Origin: Myxococcales bacterium
GTDB lineage: Bacteria > Myxococcota_A > Polyangia > Polyangiales > Polyangiaceae
NCBI GenBank assembly: GCA_016706225.1
Contig: JADJKB010000022.1
Span: 310,001 to 374,000, forward strand
Direction: 5' to 3'
DNA: 64,000 bases
Shown: piece after piece, positions 47,240 through 56,255 of the stretch
Position numbering within the stretch: position 1 is the first letter of the stretch
Layout: the number at the start of each line of letters is the position of its first letter
Made by a program: the position numbers and the translations under genes
The notes under the pieces: model-generated
What the model was told of the DNA's origin: nothing
The model's input: only the letters and a program-made list of their open reading frames with translations
The model's database searches: none

Positions 47240-47296
47240 ACGCCCCTGAACGCTGAAGAGTGCTTGCGAAGAAGTCGGGGCCGGCGCGACCAGGTG

Positions 47297-48463
47297 TCAG
47301 TCTGCGCAGCAGCGAAAACCACGCGATTTGTCGGTCGTCGTGCGGCCAAATGTGGCGATGGCAGCGCAGGCGATCGCTGACTGCGAGCTGAGATAGTGAC
47401 CGCCGCGCGCCGCGCAGGCCCCACCCGTGGAGCACGAGTCTTCCCACTCGGAGACGTTTCCGCTCATGTCGTAGATCAGTGAATAGCCTCCCTGACACAC
47501 CGGTTGAGTTCCGACGTTCTGCGGCAGGTAGTAGTTGGTGTTGTCCAGGCCAACACAAGCGAATTTGGAGTAAAGCGAACCGTAGGGGTACGACCGTTGG
47601 CCGTTCATGCTGCACGCGAAGTGCCACTGGCTCTTGTTCGGATCCGCCTCCGAGCCGGGCGGAACGGAGCCGCCACCAATGGCTCCGCACAGGCGCTTGC
47701 CGGCCGCCTTGCAGTACGCGAAGGCATCACACCAGTCCACGCAGACTACCGGTTTGTCCGGCGTGCTGCCCGGGGTGTAGTTGCAGGTTGGCGTGAAGCT
47801 CGAGTTCGTCCCGCAGCCCTGGGGCTGACCCGTGGTAGGCGGACTCGAACCGAGGAACGCGCTGTACTGCGCTTGGGTGATCTCTGTGTTGTCGATGCAC
47901 AGGGTCTTGGTGGGACCGGGCACGAGCACCATCGTTGCCGTTCCCGGTGTGCTCGGGCAGGTCGGAGCGCCGCCCGTGCCGCCGGTTGCACCGCCACTGC
48001 CGCCGGTTGCGCCGCCCGTGCCTCCGGTTACGCCGCCACTGCCGCCGGTTGCACCGCCACTGCCGCCGGTTGCGCCGCCCGTGCCTCCGGTTGCGCCGCC
48101 CGTGCCTCCGGTTGCGCCGCCCGTGCCTCCGGTTGCGCCGCCGCTGCCTCCGGTTGCGCCGCCCGTGCCGCCGGTTGCGCCACCGCTGCCGCCCGTTGCA
48201 CCGCCGCTTCCTCCAGTCGGCGCGCCTCCGGCTCCCGCCGCACCGCCCGATGCGCCACCAACTGAGCCGCCGACGCCGGCCTGACCGCCTCCGCCCCCAG
48301 CAGCGCCTCCAGCCCCGCCAAGTCCGCCAGTGCCGGCTGCCGCATCACCCCGAGCGAGCTCGTAGCCGTCGAACGAGACTGCGCACGCGCTCGCTGCGAA
48401 CGCGGCAACTGCCACGCTCAGCCGCGAACGCGCGCCGAAGCCCCGCACGTGAAACGACCTCAC
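47297..48463 (-). CDS. Lipoprotein with SUMF1/FGE-like domain behind a Gly-repeat stalk
   Basis: A 388-residue protein: signal peptide with Cys at about 27 (ASACAVSF), a long stalk of GGATGGS/T repeats (to about residue 168), and a C-terminal SUMF1 (formylglycine-generating-type) domain with IDNTEITQAQYSAFLG, VDWCDAFAYCKAAGKRLCG, MSGNVSEWEDSC and SRGFRCCAD. Many Cys suggest extracellular disulfides. In myxobacteria this fold often binds ligands and lacks sulfatase-maturation function; no sulfatase is nearby. It follows a small secreted protein with 4-bp overlap. Confidence 0.85.
   Translation of the reverse strand: MRSFHVRGFGARSRLSVAVAAFAASACAVSFDGYELARGDAAAGTGGLGGAGGAAGGGGGQAGVGGSVGGASGGAAGAGGAPTGGSGGATGGSGGATGGTGGATGGSGGATGGTGGATGGTGGATGGTGGATGGSGGATGGSGGVTGGTGGATGGSGGATGGTGGAPTCPSTPGTATMVLVPGPTKTLCIDNTEITQAQYSAFLGSSPPTTGQPQGCGTNSSFTPTCNYTPGSTPDKPVVCVDWCDAFAYCKAAGKRLCGAIGGGSVPPGSEADPNKSQWHFACSMNGQRSYPYGSLYSKFACVGLDNTNYYLPQNVGTQPVCQGGYSLIYDMSGNVSEWEDSCSTGGACAARGGHYLSSQSAIACAAIATFGRTTTDKSRGFRCCAD
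47969..48216 (-). repeat. 21-bp in-frame tandem repeat in the SUMF1 lipoprotein stalk
   Basis: About 11-12 copies of a 21-bp unit coding GGATGGS or GGATGGT. The repeat makes a flexible Gly/Thr stalk and is likely to vary in copy number by slippage. Confidence 0.85.
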
Positions 48464-48756
48464 TCAGACTTGGGCTTCTTCGGCTGATTCTTCGGGTTGT
48501 CGGCGTACGCCTTCGCCTTGGCGATCTGCGCGCGGGCTTGTTTTAGGTCGTGGACCGCCTTGTTCCGATGACCGCCGAACGGGATCTTCGGGCCCGGGTT
48601 TTCCGCCGCTTCAAGGACCAGAATCGCCTTTTCAACCAGAGCATCGGCGTCGTCGAGGCGCGGGTCAGCGGCGTACGCAACCCCGGCGTAGAACGCACCC
48701 GCCACGCCTACACCGGCCAGCGCCACCAACAAACTTCGTCGTTTGATCTCGCTCAT
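48460..48756 (-). CDS. Small secreted protein (98 aa)
   Basis: A 98-residue protein with a basic N-terminus (EIKRRSLLVALAGVG) and a hydrophobic signal ending AYA, possibly twin-arginine type. The mature part of about 70 residues is helical and Lys-rich, ending in PKKPKSE. ATG at 48756 is supported by GGAGG 9 nt upstream. Function unknown; upstream partner of the SUMF1 lipoprotein (ATGA overlap). Confidence 0.65.
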   Translation of the reverse strand: MSEIKRRSLLVALAGVGVAGAFYAGVAYAADPRLDDADALVEKAILVLEAAENPGPKIPFGGHRNKAVHDLKQARAQIAKAKAYADNPKNQPKKPKSE

Positions 48757-48868
48757 GAAAAAGTCCTCCGGTCGCGGGCAAGGCTCGCCCGAGCGACGAG
48801 GCATCATACCGAACCCGAGCGAAGCGTCCTCCCTGCCTCACAGCTTTTTGGTGGGTTCATGTCGGGCC

Positions 48869-48909
48869 GCCTACGCTGGCGTAGGCAGCTTCGGCACATG
48901 CGGCATGTG
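48869..48909. promoter_or_regulatory. Two adjacent perfect inverted repeats in a divergent gap
   Basis: GCCTACGC-TG-GCGTAGGC (48869-48886) and CACATGC-G-GCATGTG (48895-48909) lie 8 bp apart in the gap between the small secreted protein gene and the kinase gene at 49036. They look like operators for two dimeric regulators, or a paired-hairpin leader. Bound factor unknown. Confidence 0.4.
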
Positions 48910-49035
48910 GCGGACTGTAGGCACGAGACCCTGATAGAACTACCAACTTGAAGGGTCACACGGAACACTGCGGAACCACACGGCGTAAGACCGGCCGTAA
49001 GCACGTTCGAACCAAGCGCGTTGTTCGGACGTCTG

Positions 49036-50484
49036 ATGGAGAGCATGCCAGTCGCTGAGCACGTCACTGACCGAGCCGAGGCCCGCCTGGGCACGGTGGT
49101 TCGAGGCAAATGGCGGCTCGAACGCATCGTTGGTGTGGGCGGCATGGCAACGGTGTACGCAGCGACCCACCGCAACAAGTCCCGCGTCGCGATCAAGGTT
49201 CTGCACCCGGAGCTGGCGATTGACGCCGAGGTCACGGCCCGGTTTCTGCGCGAAGGTTACGTCGCGAACGCCGTCGACCACCCCGGCACCGTGAAGGTCC
49301 TCGACGACGACCTGACCGAAGACGGCGCGCCTTTCCTGGTGATGGAGCTGCTCGACGGCGAGACCCTCGATGCGCGCTCGACCCGCAAAGGCCAGCTGGA
49401 CCCCCAAGAGGTGCTGGCGATCGCGAATCAGGTGTTGTCAGTGCTCGGAGCCGCCCACGAACGCGGTGTCGTCCACCGAGATCTGAAACCCGAGAACCTG
49501 TTCCTCACCCGGGCGGGCGAGCTGAAGATCTTGGATTTCGGGATCGCGCGCCTGCGAGAGCTGACTCCAGATGGCAGCTCGACCCGCGCGGGGTCGCTGC
49601 TCGGAACGCCCGCATTCATGGCACCCGAGCAGGCGCGCGGCCGCTGGGAAGAGGTCGATGCTTGCACCGACATCTGGGCGGTCGGCGCCACCATTTTCAC
49701 GCTGCTGACCGGCCGCTACGTGCACGAAGCGGAGACGGTGCAAGAGCAGCTGATCAAGAGCGCAACGTGCAAGGCGCCCGCGCTCGTCGACGTGATGCCG
49801 CAAATGCCCGTCGCCACTGCCGCGCTGGTCGACCGTGCGCTGGCGTTCGACAAGGCCGAGCGGTTTCCCGATGCGAAGTCCATGCAGCTCGCGTTGCTCT
49901 CGGCGTTAGGCCTGAGCGACCACGACTCCCCGCTGTCACTGCCGACACCGTCGTCGCCCGGGTTGAACGACGCGCAGACCCTCGTGGCGCCGCCCGGGCT
50001 CGAGAGCATCATCACCGGCCGCCAGGAAGTACCGAGCTACAACACCGCTCGACCCGTCACGGCCGGCGTCTCGGCCTCCTCGGCAGAGCAACCAGGCGCA
50101 CGACGCTGGCCTCTGCTCGCGGCCGTCGTCGCACTGCTCGCGTTCGGCCTGGGCGGCCTGTTCTGGCTCAGACAGCCGGCGCCGGTGACCGGCGAGGGTC
50201 CGGAGGTGAAGCTGGCGGCGCCCCCCAAGACCCAGGTCTTCCCCACGCCACCACCGTCGGCGGCAACAACAAGAGTCGTTGAACCCGAGGTCGTGGCGGC
50301 ACCACCCGCGCCACCATTGCCGGCCCCTCAGACTGCGCACGCCAAGGCGCCGCCGCGCAAACCCGCGTTGCCCAGGCCCCCAGCGCCGGCCACGAGCGCA
50401 GCCAAACCGGCGACGCCCGAGAACAAGGCAACGCTCGTCCCACCCAAAACGCCGCAGACCAACCCGTTCGAACGTCGTCTATAG
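49036..50484 (+). CDS. Serine/threonine protein kinase with C-terminal membrane helix and Pro/Ala tail
   Basis: A 482-residue kinase from ATG 49036 (a TTG at 49021 is possible). Complete Hanks domain (residues 23-285): GVGGMATVYAA, Lys in VAIKVL, HRDLKPEN, LDFGIARL, GTPAFMAPEQ. A membrane helix (about residues 362-380, WPLLAAVVALLAFGLGGLFWL) is followed by a Pro/Ala-rich extracytoplasmic tail. The TPR protein starts 13 bp downstream and may be its partner. Confidence 0.93.
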   Translation: MESMPVAEHVTDRAEARLGTVVRGKWRLERIVGVGGMATVYAATHRNKSRVAIKVLHPELAIDAEVTARFLREGYVANAVDHPGTVKVLDDDLTEDGAPFLVMELLDGETLDARSTRKGQLDPQEVLAIANQVLSVLGAAHERGVVHRDLKPENLFLTRAGELKILDFGIARLRELTPDGSSTRAGSLLGTPAFMAPEQARGRWEEVDACTDIWAVGATIFTLLTGRYVHEAETVQEQLIKSATCKAPALVDVMPQMPVATAALVDRALAFDKAERFPDAKSMQLALLSALGLSDHDSPLSLPTPSSPGLNDAQTLVAPPGLESIITGRQEVPSYNTARPVTAGVSASSAEQPGARRWPLLAAVVALLAFGLGGLFWLRQPAPVTGEGPEVKLAAPPKTQVFPTPPPSAATTRVVEPEVVAAPPAPPLPAPQTAHAKAPPRKPALPRPPAPATSAAKPATPENKATLVPPKTPQTNPFERRL

Positions 50485-50497
50485 TGTGCGGACGCTA

Positions 50498-51406
50498 ATG
50501 AGGGGCCTCGCCGTCTTCATCGCGCTAGCGCTCGCAGCTCCAGGGCTGGGCGCCCAGACGCGCGACCCAACTGCAGCCGAGGCGCTGTTCAAAGCAGGGC
50601 GTGAGGCGACCACAGCCGGAGACTACGCGAGCGCGTGTCCAAAATTTCGCGAGAGCAATCGACTCGATCCCGCGCCCGGCACGGTCCTGAACCTGGCCGA
50701 CTGCGAGGAACACCTCGGGCACGTCGCAACGGCGTGGACGTTGTTCCGCGAGGTGACCCAGCGAGTCCCAACGACTGACGAGCGGTACGCCATTGCAAAA
50801 CAACGCGCAGCCGCCCTCGAGCCGCGCCTGCCAAAGCTCAACGTCGTGTTGGCCGGAGGCGCGCCCAAGGGCGCGCGCGTCTTACGTGACGGCATCGAGC
50901 TCGGCCCCGCCGCCCAGGGCACCGCGTTACCCGTGGACCCGGGCCCTCACACCGTGGTGGTCGAAGCGCCGGGATATTCGCGTTCAGAAACGCGTGTCGA
51001 AGCCAAAGAGCGCCAGACGGCCCGCGTCGTCGTGAACGCCGGTGCAAGGGCTCCCAGCGCGACCGGGGATGCGTCGGACAAACCGAGCAGCAAACGAACC
51101 TGGGGCTGGGCACTCGGCGGCGTGGGCGCCGCCGGGCTCGCGGTCGGCACCATCACGGGCATGATGGTGCTCGGCGAGAAACGACGCGTCGATGACAACT
51201 GCGACGCCAGCAAACGCTGCAACCAGACGGGCATCGACGCCGTCGACCGGGGCCGCACCTTCGGCACGGTCTCCGGCGCGAGCTTCATCGTCGGCGGGTT
51301 GTGCCTGGCAGGTGGAGCCTACCTTCTGCTCAGTGGTGACGAGCGCTCCCCAGCAACCGCGCTCACCATTTCGCCGGGCTACATCGGCGCCGTGCGAAAG
51401 TTCTGA
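50498..51406 (+). CDS. Exported TPR/PEGA-like protein paired with the kinase
   Basis: A 302-residue protein: signal peptide ending GLGAQT, a short TPR-like region (residues 27-105, EALFKAGREATTAGDYASA), a PEGA-like beta domain (residues 110-190) with DPGPHTVVVEAPGY, and two hydrophobic helices near the C-terminus (about 210-232 and 262-282). Such proteins often sit next to myxobacterial kinases. Function unknown. Confidence 0.75.
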   Translation: MRGLAVFIALALAAPGLGAQTRDPTAAEALFKAGREATTAGDYASACPKFRESNRLDPAPGTVLNLADCEEHLGHVATAWTLFREVTQRVPTTDERYAIAKQRAAALEPRLPKLNVVLAGGAPKGARVLRDGIELGPAAQGTALPVDPGPHTVVVEAPGYSRSETRVEAKERQTARVVVNAGARAPSATGDASDKPSSKRTWGWALGGVGAAGLAVGTITGMMVLGEKRRVDDNCDASKRCNQTGIDAVDRGRTFGTVSGASFIVGGLCLAGGAYLLLSGDERSPATALTISPGYIGAVRKF

Positions 51407-51551
51407 GCTTTCCCCCCAGCACGCCCGCTCGAGGCCAAGAGAGCCTTGTGGTCGTGCTCGGCATCGGAGAGGCTGCCGCGATTCGACGGGGGCTTTCCGC
51501 TTTTTGCGTGCTCGGGCGCGCGCCCCGTCCTCACGACAGGAGAAAGCGAAA

Positions 51552-53273
51552 ATGCCTCAAGTCATCTCGACCCCGTGGCTGCAAGATCTGATGCAGAGCA
51601 CACTCCCCCAAATTCCCAGGTTGGCCATCGCGCTGTCGATGCTGATCGGTGGTTGGCTCGTCGCGTACATGATCCACAAGGCGATCTATGCGGGGCTCAA
51701 GCGCACCACGGTCGACGACAAGGTCGCGACGCTGATCGGCTTCGAGACCGGCGGAGAACGCGGTGCGCGCGTCGAGCGAGCCGTCGCGGCCGTCATCTAT
51801 TATTTGCTGCTGGCCTTCGTCCTGGTGGCGTTCTTCAGCTACCTCGGCATCACGGCCGTCACGGCACCACTGCTCACGGTCCTGAATGACGTCGCCGGCG
51901 CGATACCCAACCTGATGAAGGCAGTCGTGATCGGCCTGGTCGGCTTCATGGTCGCGACCGGGGCGCGCAAGCTCATCGTGGGGCTACTCGAGCGCGTTGG
52001 TTTCGAGGCGCGCATGCAGAAGCTCTCGGGCGACGAGACCGAGGCGGCGCCGGTCCAAGAGGCCGCGGAAGACGACGAGCCGACCGAAGGCAAGAAGAAG
52101 AAGAAGAAGCGGCAGAAGGTCCACACGATCAACCCGCTCACTCACACCATTGGCGGCGCAGCCTACTGGTTCGTGCTGGTAGTGACCGCCATCCCCGTGC
52201 TCGAGGCCCTGAAGGTTGGCGCGCTGGCCGCACCGCTATCGGCAGCCTTCGCAACGGTCGCGACCTACCTGCCCAAGGTGGCGGCGGCCGCCGTGCTGCT
52301 CGCGGTCGGCTACGTGCTCTCGCGCATGGTGCGGGCGCTCGTGACCGGAGTGCTCGGACGCATCGGCGTCGACAAGGGCATGGAGCGCCTCGGCTTCGGT
52401 CGGGTGATGCGAGATCAGAGCCTCAGCGGGATCTTGGGCGCAATCGCCATGGCCTTCGTGCTCCTGCATTTTGCCATCAGCGCGGTCGGGCGTCTGGACA
52501 TCAAGGAGATCAGCGTGCCGCTCGGCTCGATGCTGGACCGGGTCTACGTCTACATGCCGAAACTGCTGGTTGGCGCGGTGCTCATGAGCATTGGGGTGGT
52601 GGTCGCTCGTGTGACCGGGAACGTCGCTGCCCGACTGCTGGCCGCCATGGGTTTCAACTCGTTGATGGTGCACATCGGCCTGTTCAAACACCTGTCGGAC
52701 GCGGCGAAACACCAGGAAGAGGAGTCGAAGCAGCTGGTCGAACAGCGCATGAAGGGCGACGAACGAGCGGACGACGAGGGCGCCGACGATCTGCTCGGCG
52801 CACACGGCGGCGAAGGGATCCACACCCCGGCCGACATCGCCGGAGTCGTGGTCGGTGCGATCGTCGTGCTGCTCTTCACTCGACAGGTGCTCGGCACCAT
52901 GGAGCTCTCGGGGCTCGCCGGGCTTCTGGATCGACTGATCGCGTTCCTGCCGAATGTGCTGGTCGCCGCCGTCCTCTTGGGCGCGGGGCTCTGGGCCGGC
53001 GGCTGGTCACGCGTGCGCATCGGGGAGTTGACCAAGAGCTCCTCGGATCGCCTCGTGCGCTCCCTCGGCCCCGTCGCCCACATCTCGATCGTGGCGTTCA
53101 GCGCCATGATGGCGCTGCAGCAGGTCGGCGTCGGCCGTCAGCTGATCGCCATCGCGTTCGCGCTCTTGCTCGGCTCGGTCTGTCTGGCACTCGCTTTGGC
53201 CTTTGGCCTGGGTGGCCGCGATGTCGCCGGGAAGATCTTGCAGAAGGAGTACGACCGCCGCGACCCGCGCTGA
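51552..53273 (+). CDS. CmpX-like mechanosensitive channel family membrane protein
   Basis: A 573-residue protein built from three repeats of the TM-helix module found in CmpX/YnaI-type proteins: each repeat has two or three membrane helices and an LPNVL/LPKVAAAAVLL segment. A cytoplasmic Lys run (KKKKKKRQK, about residue 190) and an acidic linker separate the repeats. The lack of a full MscS beta-domain at the end fits CmpX. Probably osmotic or membrane-tension related. AGGAG before the ATG supports the start. Confidence 0.8.
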   Translation: MPQVISTPWLQDLMQSTLPQIPRLAIALSMLIGGWLVAYMIHKAIYAGLKRTTVDDKVATLIGFETGGERGARVERAVAAVIYYLLLAFVLVAFFSYLGITAVTAPLLTVLNDVAGAIPNLMKAVVIGLVGFMVATGARKLIVGLLERVGFEARMQKLSGDETEAAPVQEAAEDDEPTEGKKKKKKRQKVHTINPLTHTIGGAAYWFVLVVTAIPVLEALKVGALAAPLSAAFATVATYLPKVAAAAVLLAVGYVLSRMVRALVTGVLGRIGVDKGMERLGFGRVMRDQSLSGILGAIAMAFVLLHFAISAVGRLDIKEISVPLGSMLDRVYVYMPKLLVGAVLMSIGVVVARVTGNVAARLLAAMGFNSLMVHIGLFKHLSDAAKHQEEESKQLVEQRMKGDERADDEGADDLLGAHGGEGIHTPADIAGVVVGAIVVLLFTRQVLGTMELSGLAGLLDRLIAFLPNVLVAAVLLGAGLWAGGWSRVRIGELTKSSSDRLVRSLGPVAHISIVAFSAMMALQQVGVGRQLIAIAFALLLGSVCLALALAFGLGGRDVAGKILQKEYDRRDPR

Positions 53274-53380
53274 CGGTGAAGTCGCAAGGAGGGCGCTGCC
53301 GCGAGGGGTCCGGTCCTGTCCCGGGCCCCCAGCGTCGGCGCGCCGCCCCGCCTGAGTTCGACGGCCTCGGCTAGCGTGGG

Positions 53381-55237
53381 TCAGATCAAGCCGCGAGCCT
53401 GCAGCGCCGCGACGATTGCCCTCGCGATGCTGTCAGCGTCGTCGTGCTCCGCCGAGACGACGACGTCTGCCTGCCCGGGCGGCTCGAACAGCGGCGTGCC
53501 GTGGGCGCGATCGTAGACGCCGTGGGTGTCCCGCGTGCGACACACGTCGAGGGGCGTGGCCACGTAAACCTCGAAGAAGCGGCCCTCACCCACCACCGCG
53601 CGGGTGTGCGCCCGGTCCGACGCGAGCGGAGAATCGAACGCAAAGATCGCAATTAGACCGGCATCGGTCAGGCGGCGGGCCACCAGCGGCGCATGCGGCG
53701 GGCTGGCGCCCCGCGGGCCGAGCTCACCCGTGACGTCGTCGTTGGGATCGATCACGCTACCGAGCTTGCCGTGATCGAACAGCAGACGCTCCAGCGCGTA
53801 AGCGATGCTGCTCTTGCCCGAGGCCGGGAGCCCGGTCAGCCAGACCGTACAGCCGGATTGGCCCAATTTTTCCCGGCGTTCAGCCTGGCTGACACTGGAG
53901 CGCAGTCGCCCGAGCGCTGGAGCCGGCACAGACCCCGTGTCTGGCAGCTCCCCGCGCGAGATCATGCCGGCGGCGACGGTGTTGTTGGTGATGGAGTCGA
54001 TCAGCACGAACGCACCCGACGCTCGGCTGTCGGTGTAGGCGTCCACGAAGAGAGGGCGGTGGCAGACGAGCGTCGCCTTGCCGATATCGTTCAGCTCCAG
54101 GTGTGTCGCCGGGACCGGCTCCAAGGTCTCGAGATCGATCGTGTGGGCGACCCTCTCGATTTCCGCTCTGACGTACTGCGTCGTGTGCTTGAGCAGGTAA
54201 CTGCGCTGCGGGTCGAGCGCCCGTTCACTCATCCACACGAGGGTCGCATGAAACCGACGTGCTACACGCGGCACAGCCGCTGGATGCACCAGCATGTCGC
54301 CACGGCTGACATCGACCTCGTCGCTCAAGCGCAGCGCCACACTCATCGGCGCTGCGGCTTGCTGAAGCTCGCCGTCGAACGTATCGATGGCACGGATGCG
54401 CGAGGTCTTCCGCGACGGCAGCACCATGATCTCGTCGCCCACCCGGACCGAGCCGGCGCTGATCTGACCGGCAAATCCCCGGTAATCGAGGTTGGGACGC
54501 AGCACACTCTGGACCGGAAAGCGGAACGCCTGACTGCGCTCTCGCCCGGAGATCTCCACGGTCTCGAGGTGCTGGAGCAGCGTCGGGCCCGAGTACCACG
54601 GTGCACGCTCGCTCGGAGCAACGACGTTGTCGCCAGCGAGCGCGCTCACCGGGATGAAATCCACCCCGTCAAAACCGAGACGGCTCGTGAACTCGGTGAG
54701 CTCCCGCCGGATCCTCTCGTAGGTGGCCTCGTCGAAAGCAACGAGGTCCATCTTGTTGACACACACGGTGAGCCGCGGGATGCCGAGCAGCGACGCGATG
54801 AAGGCGTGACGGCGAGACTGCTGAAGCACGCCAAGTCGCGCGTCGATCAAGATGATGGCCAGGTCGGCCGTGGACGCACCGGTCGCCATGTTGCGGGTGT
54901 ACTGAACGTGACCCGGCGTGTCGGCGATGATGAACTTGCGGGTGTGCGTCGAGAAGTATCGGTAGGCAACGTCGATGGTGATGCCCTGTTCGCGCTCGGC
55001 CTTCAGCCCGTCCGTGAACAGTGAATAGTCAATCTCTCCGCTGCCCTGCTTCGAAGCGCGTTTGACCGCGCTCAGCTGGTCCTCGTAGACACCGTGTGTG
55101 TCGTGGAGCAGGCGGCCGATCAGCGTGGACTTGCCATCATCCACCGAGCCGACCGCGACGAAGCGCAGCAGTTCCTTCTGCTGATGTCGGCGCAGGTACT
55201 CGTCGATGTTCTGTTCGATCAGGTCGTGGTCATCCAT
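53381..55237 (-). CDS. cysNC: CysN-CysC fusion: ATP sulfurylase GTPase subunit with atypical APS kinase domain
   Basis: Residues 1-440 are the CysN GTPase: GSVDDGKST, DTPGHVQYTRNM, NKMDLV and the two beta-barrel domains. Residues 450-618 are a CysC-like domain with Walker A GLPASGKSS at about residue 475. The usual DGDxxR and ENIRR substrate motifs of APS kinase are absent: the region reads IDPNDDVTGELGPRG and PPHAPLVARRL, and the later KGLYKKARAGE motif is replaced by HGVYDRAHGTP. CysN with CysD makes APS from sulfate and ATP; whether the fused domain still phosphorylates APS is doubtful. Confidence 0.9.
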   Translation of the reverse strand: MDDHDLIEQNIDEYLRRHQQKELLRFVAVGSVDDGKSTLIGRLLHDTHGVYEDQLSAVKRASKQGSGEIDYSLFTDGLKAEREQGITIDVAYRYFSTHTRKFIIADTPGHVQYTRNMATGASTADLAIILIDARLGVLQQSRRHAFIASLLGIPRLTVCVNKMDLVAFDEATYERIRRELTEFTSRLGFDGVDFIPVSALAGDNVVAPSERAPWYSGPTLLQHLETVEISGRERSQAFRFPVQSVLRPNLDYRGFAGQISAGSVRVGDEIMVLPSRKTSRIRAIDTFDGELQQAAAPMSVALRLSDEVDVSRGDMLVHPAAVPRVARRFHATLVWMSERALDPQRSYLLKHTTQYVRAEIERVAHTIDLETLEPVPATHLELNDIGKATLVCHRPLFVDAYTDSRASGAFVLIDSITNNTVAAGMISRGELPDTGSVPAPALGRLRSSVSQAERREKLGQSGCTVWLTGLPASGKSSIAYALERLLFDHGKLGSVIDPNDDVTGELGPRGASPPHAPLVARRLTDAGLIAIFAFDSPLASDRAHTRAVVGEGRFFEVYVATPLDVCRTRDTHGVYDRAHGTPLFEPPGQADVVVSAEHDDADSIARAIVAALQARGLI

Positions 55238-55267
55238 GGCCGCTCGGCACCCGGGCTCTCGAGACGC

Positions 55268-56218
55268 TCAGAAGTACCCTTCGCGCTTCTTGGTCTCCAT
55301 CGACCCTTCTTCGTCGAAATCGATCAAGCGACCCTGCCGCTCGGAGTGTTTGGTCAGCAGCATTTCGCGGATGATCTCGGGCAAGGTCGTCGCGCTGGAG
55401 CGAATTGCCCCGGACAGCGGGTAACAGCCCAGCGTGCGGAAGCGCACCCGCTCCGTACGGGGCACCTCACCGGGACGCAGTCGCATGCGCTCGTCGTCGA
55501 CCATGATCAACGCGCCGTCGCGCTCCACGACAGGACGCTCCGCGGCGAAGTAGAGCGGCACGATTGGGATGTCTTCGAGGTGGATGTAGAGCCAGACGTC
55601 GAGCTCCGTCCAGTTCGAGAGCGGGAAGGCACGGATGCTCTCCCCTTTGGTGAGCTTGGCGTTGTAGAGGTTCCAGAGCTCCGGTCGCTGATTCTTCGGA
55701 TCCCACTGCCCGTAACGATCGCGGAAGGAATAGATGCGCTCTTTTGCGCGGGAGCGCTCCTCGTCTCGGCGAGCCCCTCCGAACGCCGCGTCATACCCGC
55801 CCGCCGTCAGCGCCTGCAGGAGCGCCTGGGTCTTCATCACGGTCGTGTACTTCTGACTGCCGTGATCGAACGGGTTGATGCCCTCGGCTAGGCCCTGTGC
55901 GTTGGTGTGCACACGCAGATCGAGCCCGAGGCTCGAGCAGAACTGGTCCCGGAACGTGATCATGTCCCGGAACTTCCAGGTCGTGTCGATGTGCAGCAGC
56001 GGGAAGGGCAACGGCCCCGGATGAAACGCCTTGCGTGCCAGATGCAGCATGACGGCCGAGTCCTTGCCGATGCTGTAGAGCATCACCGGGCTGTCGAACT
56101 CGGCAGCGACCTCCCGGATGATGTGGATGCTCTCCGCCTCGAGCCGTTCGAGGTGAGTCAGGCGCTCGCTCGGGAGCACGCCGGAGGGGCGCCTGACGCC
56201 CGGGCTTTCGGCCAGCAC
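55268..56218 (-). CDS. cysD: Sulfate adenylyltransferase small subunit CysD
   Basis: A 316-residue PP-loop ATP pyrophosphatase: SIGKDSAVMLHLARKAF, LHIDTTWKF, GGARRDEERSRAKERI and NWTELDVWLYI. It works with CysN. The GTG at 56218 is the longest start; a GTG at 56179 would give 303 residues, nearer the usual length. cysNC follows in the same direction (30-bp gap). No cysH or cysI appears in the window. Confidence 0.95.
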   Translation of the reverse strand: MLAESPGVRRPSGVLPSERLTHLERLEAESIHIIREVAAEFDSPVMLYSIGKDSAVMLHLARKAFHPGPLPFPLLHIDTTWKFRDMITFRDQFCSSLGLDLRVHTNAQGLAEGINPFDHGSQKYTTVMKTQALLQALTAGGYDAAFGGARRDEERSRAKERIYSFRDRYGQWDPKNQRPELWNLYNAKLTKGESIRAFPLSNWTELDVWLYIHLEDIPIVPLYFAAERPVVERDGALIMVDDERMRLRPGEVPRTERVRFRTLGCYPLSGAIRSSATTLPEIIREMLLTKHSERQGRLIDFDEEGSMETKKREGYF

Positions 56219-56226
56219 GCGGCTAA

Positions 56227-56255
56227 TCTAGCACCATTTTACTCGGAATTATCAA
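56227..56255 (-). promoter_or_regulatory. Possible sigma-70 promoter for cysD
   Basis: On the minus strand TTGATA (56255-56250) and, 17 nt on, GCTAGA (56232-56227) resemble a housekeeping promoter in an AT-rich patch, directly before cysD. The -10 match is moderate. Confidence 0.35.

Noticed and set aside
47969..48216. Tandem repeats considered as a CRISPR array
   Set aside because: The 21-bp units have no spacers, are in frame in a lipoprotein gene, and code GGATGGS/T.
47297..48463. SUMF1 protein considered as a true formylglycine-generating enzyme
   Set aside because: No sulfatase gene is nearby, and the SUMF1 fold is widely reused for ligand binding in myxobacteria; the paired active-site Cys could not be confirmed by eye.
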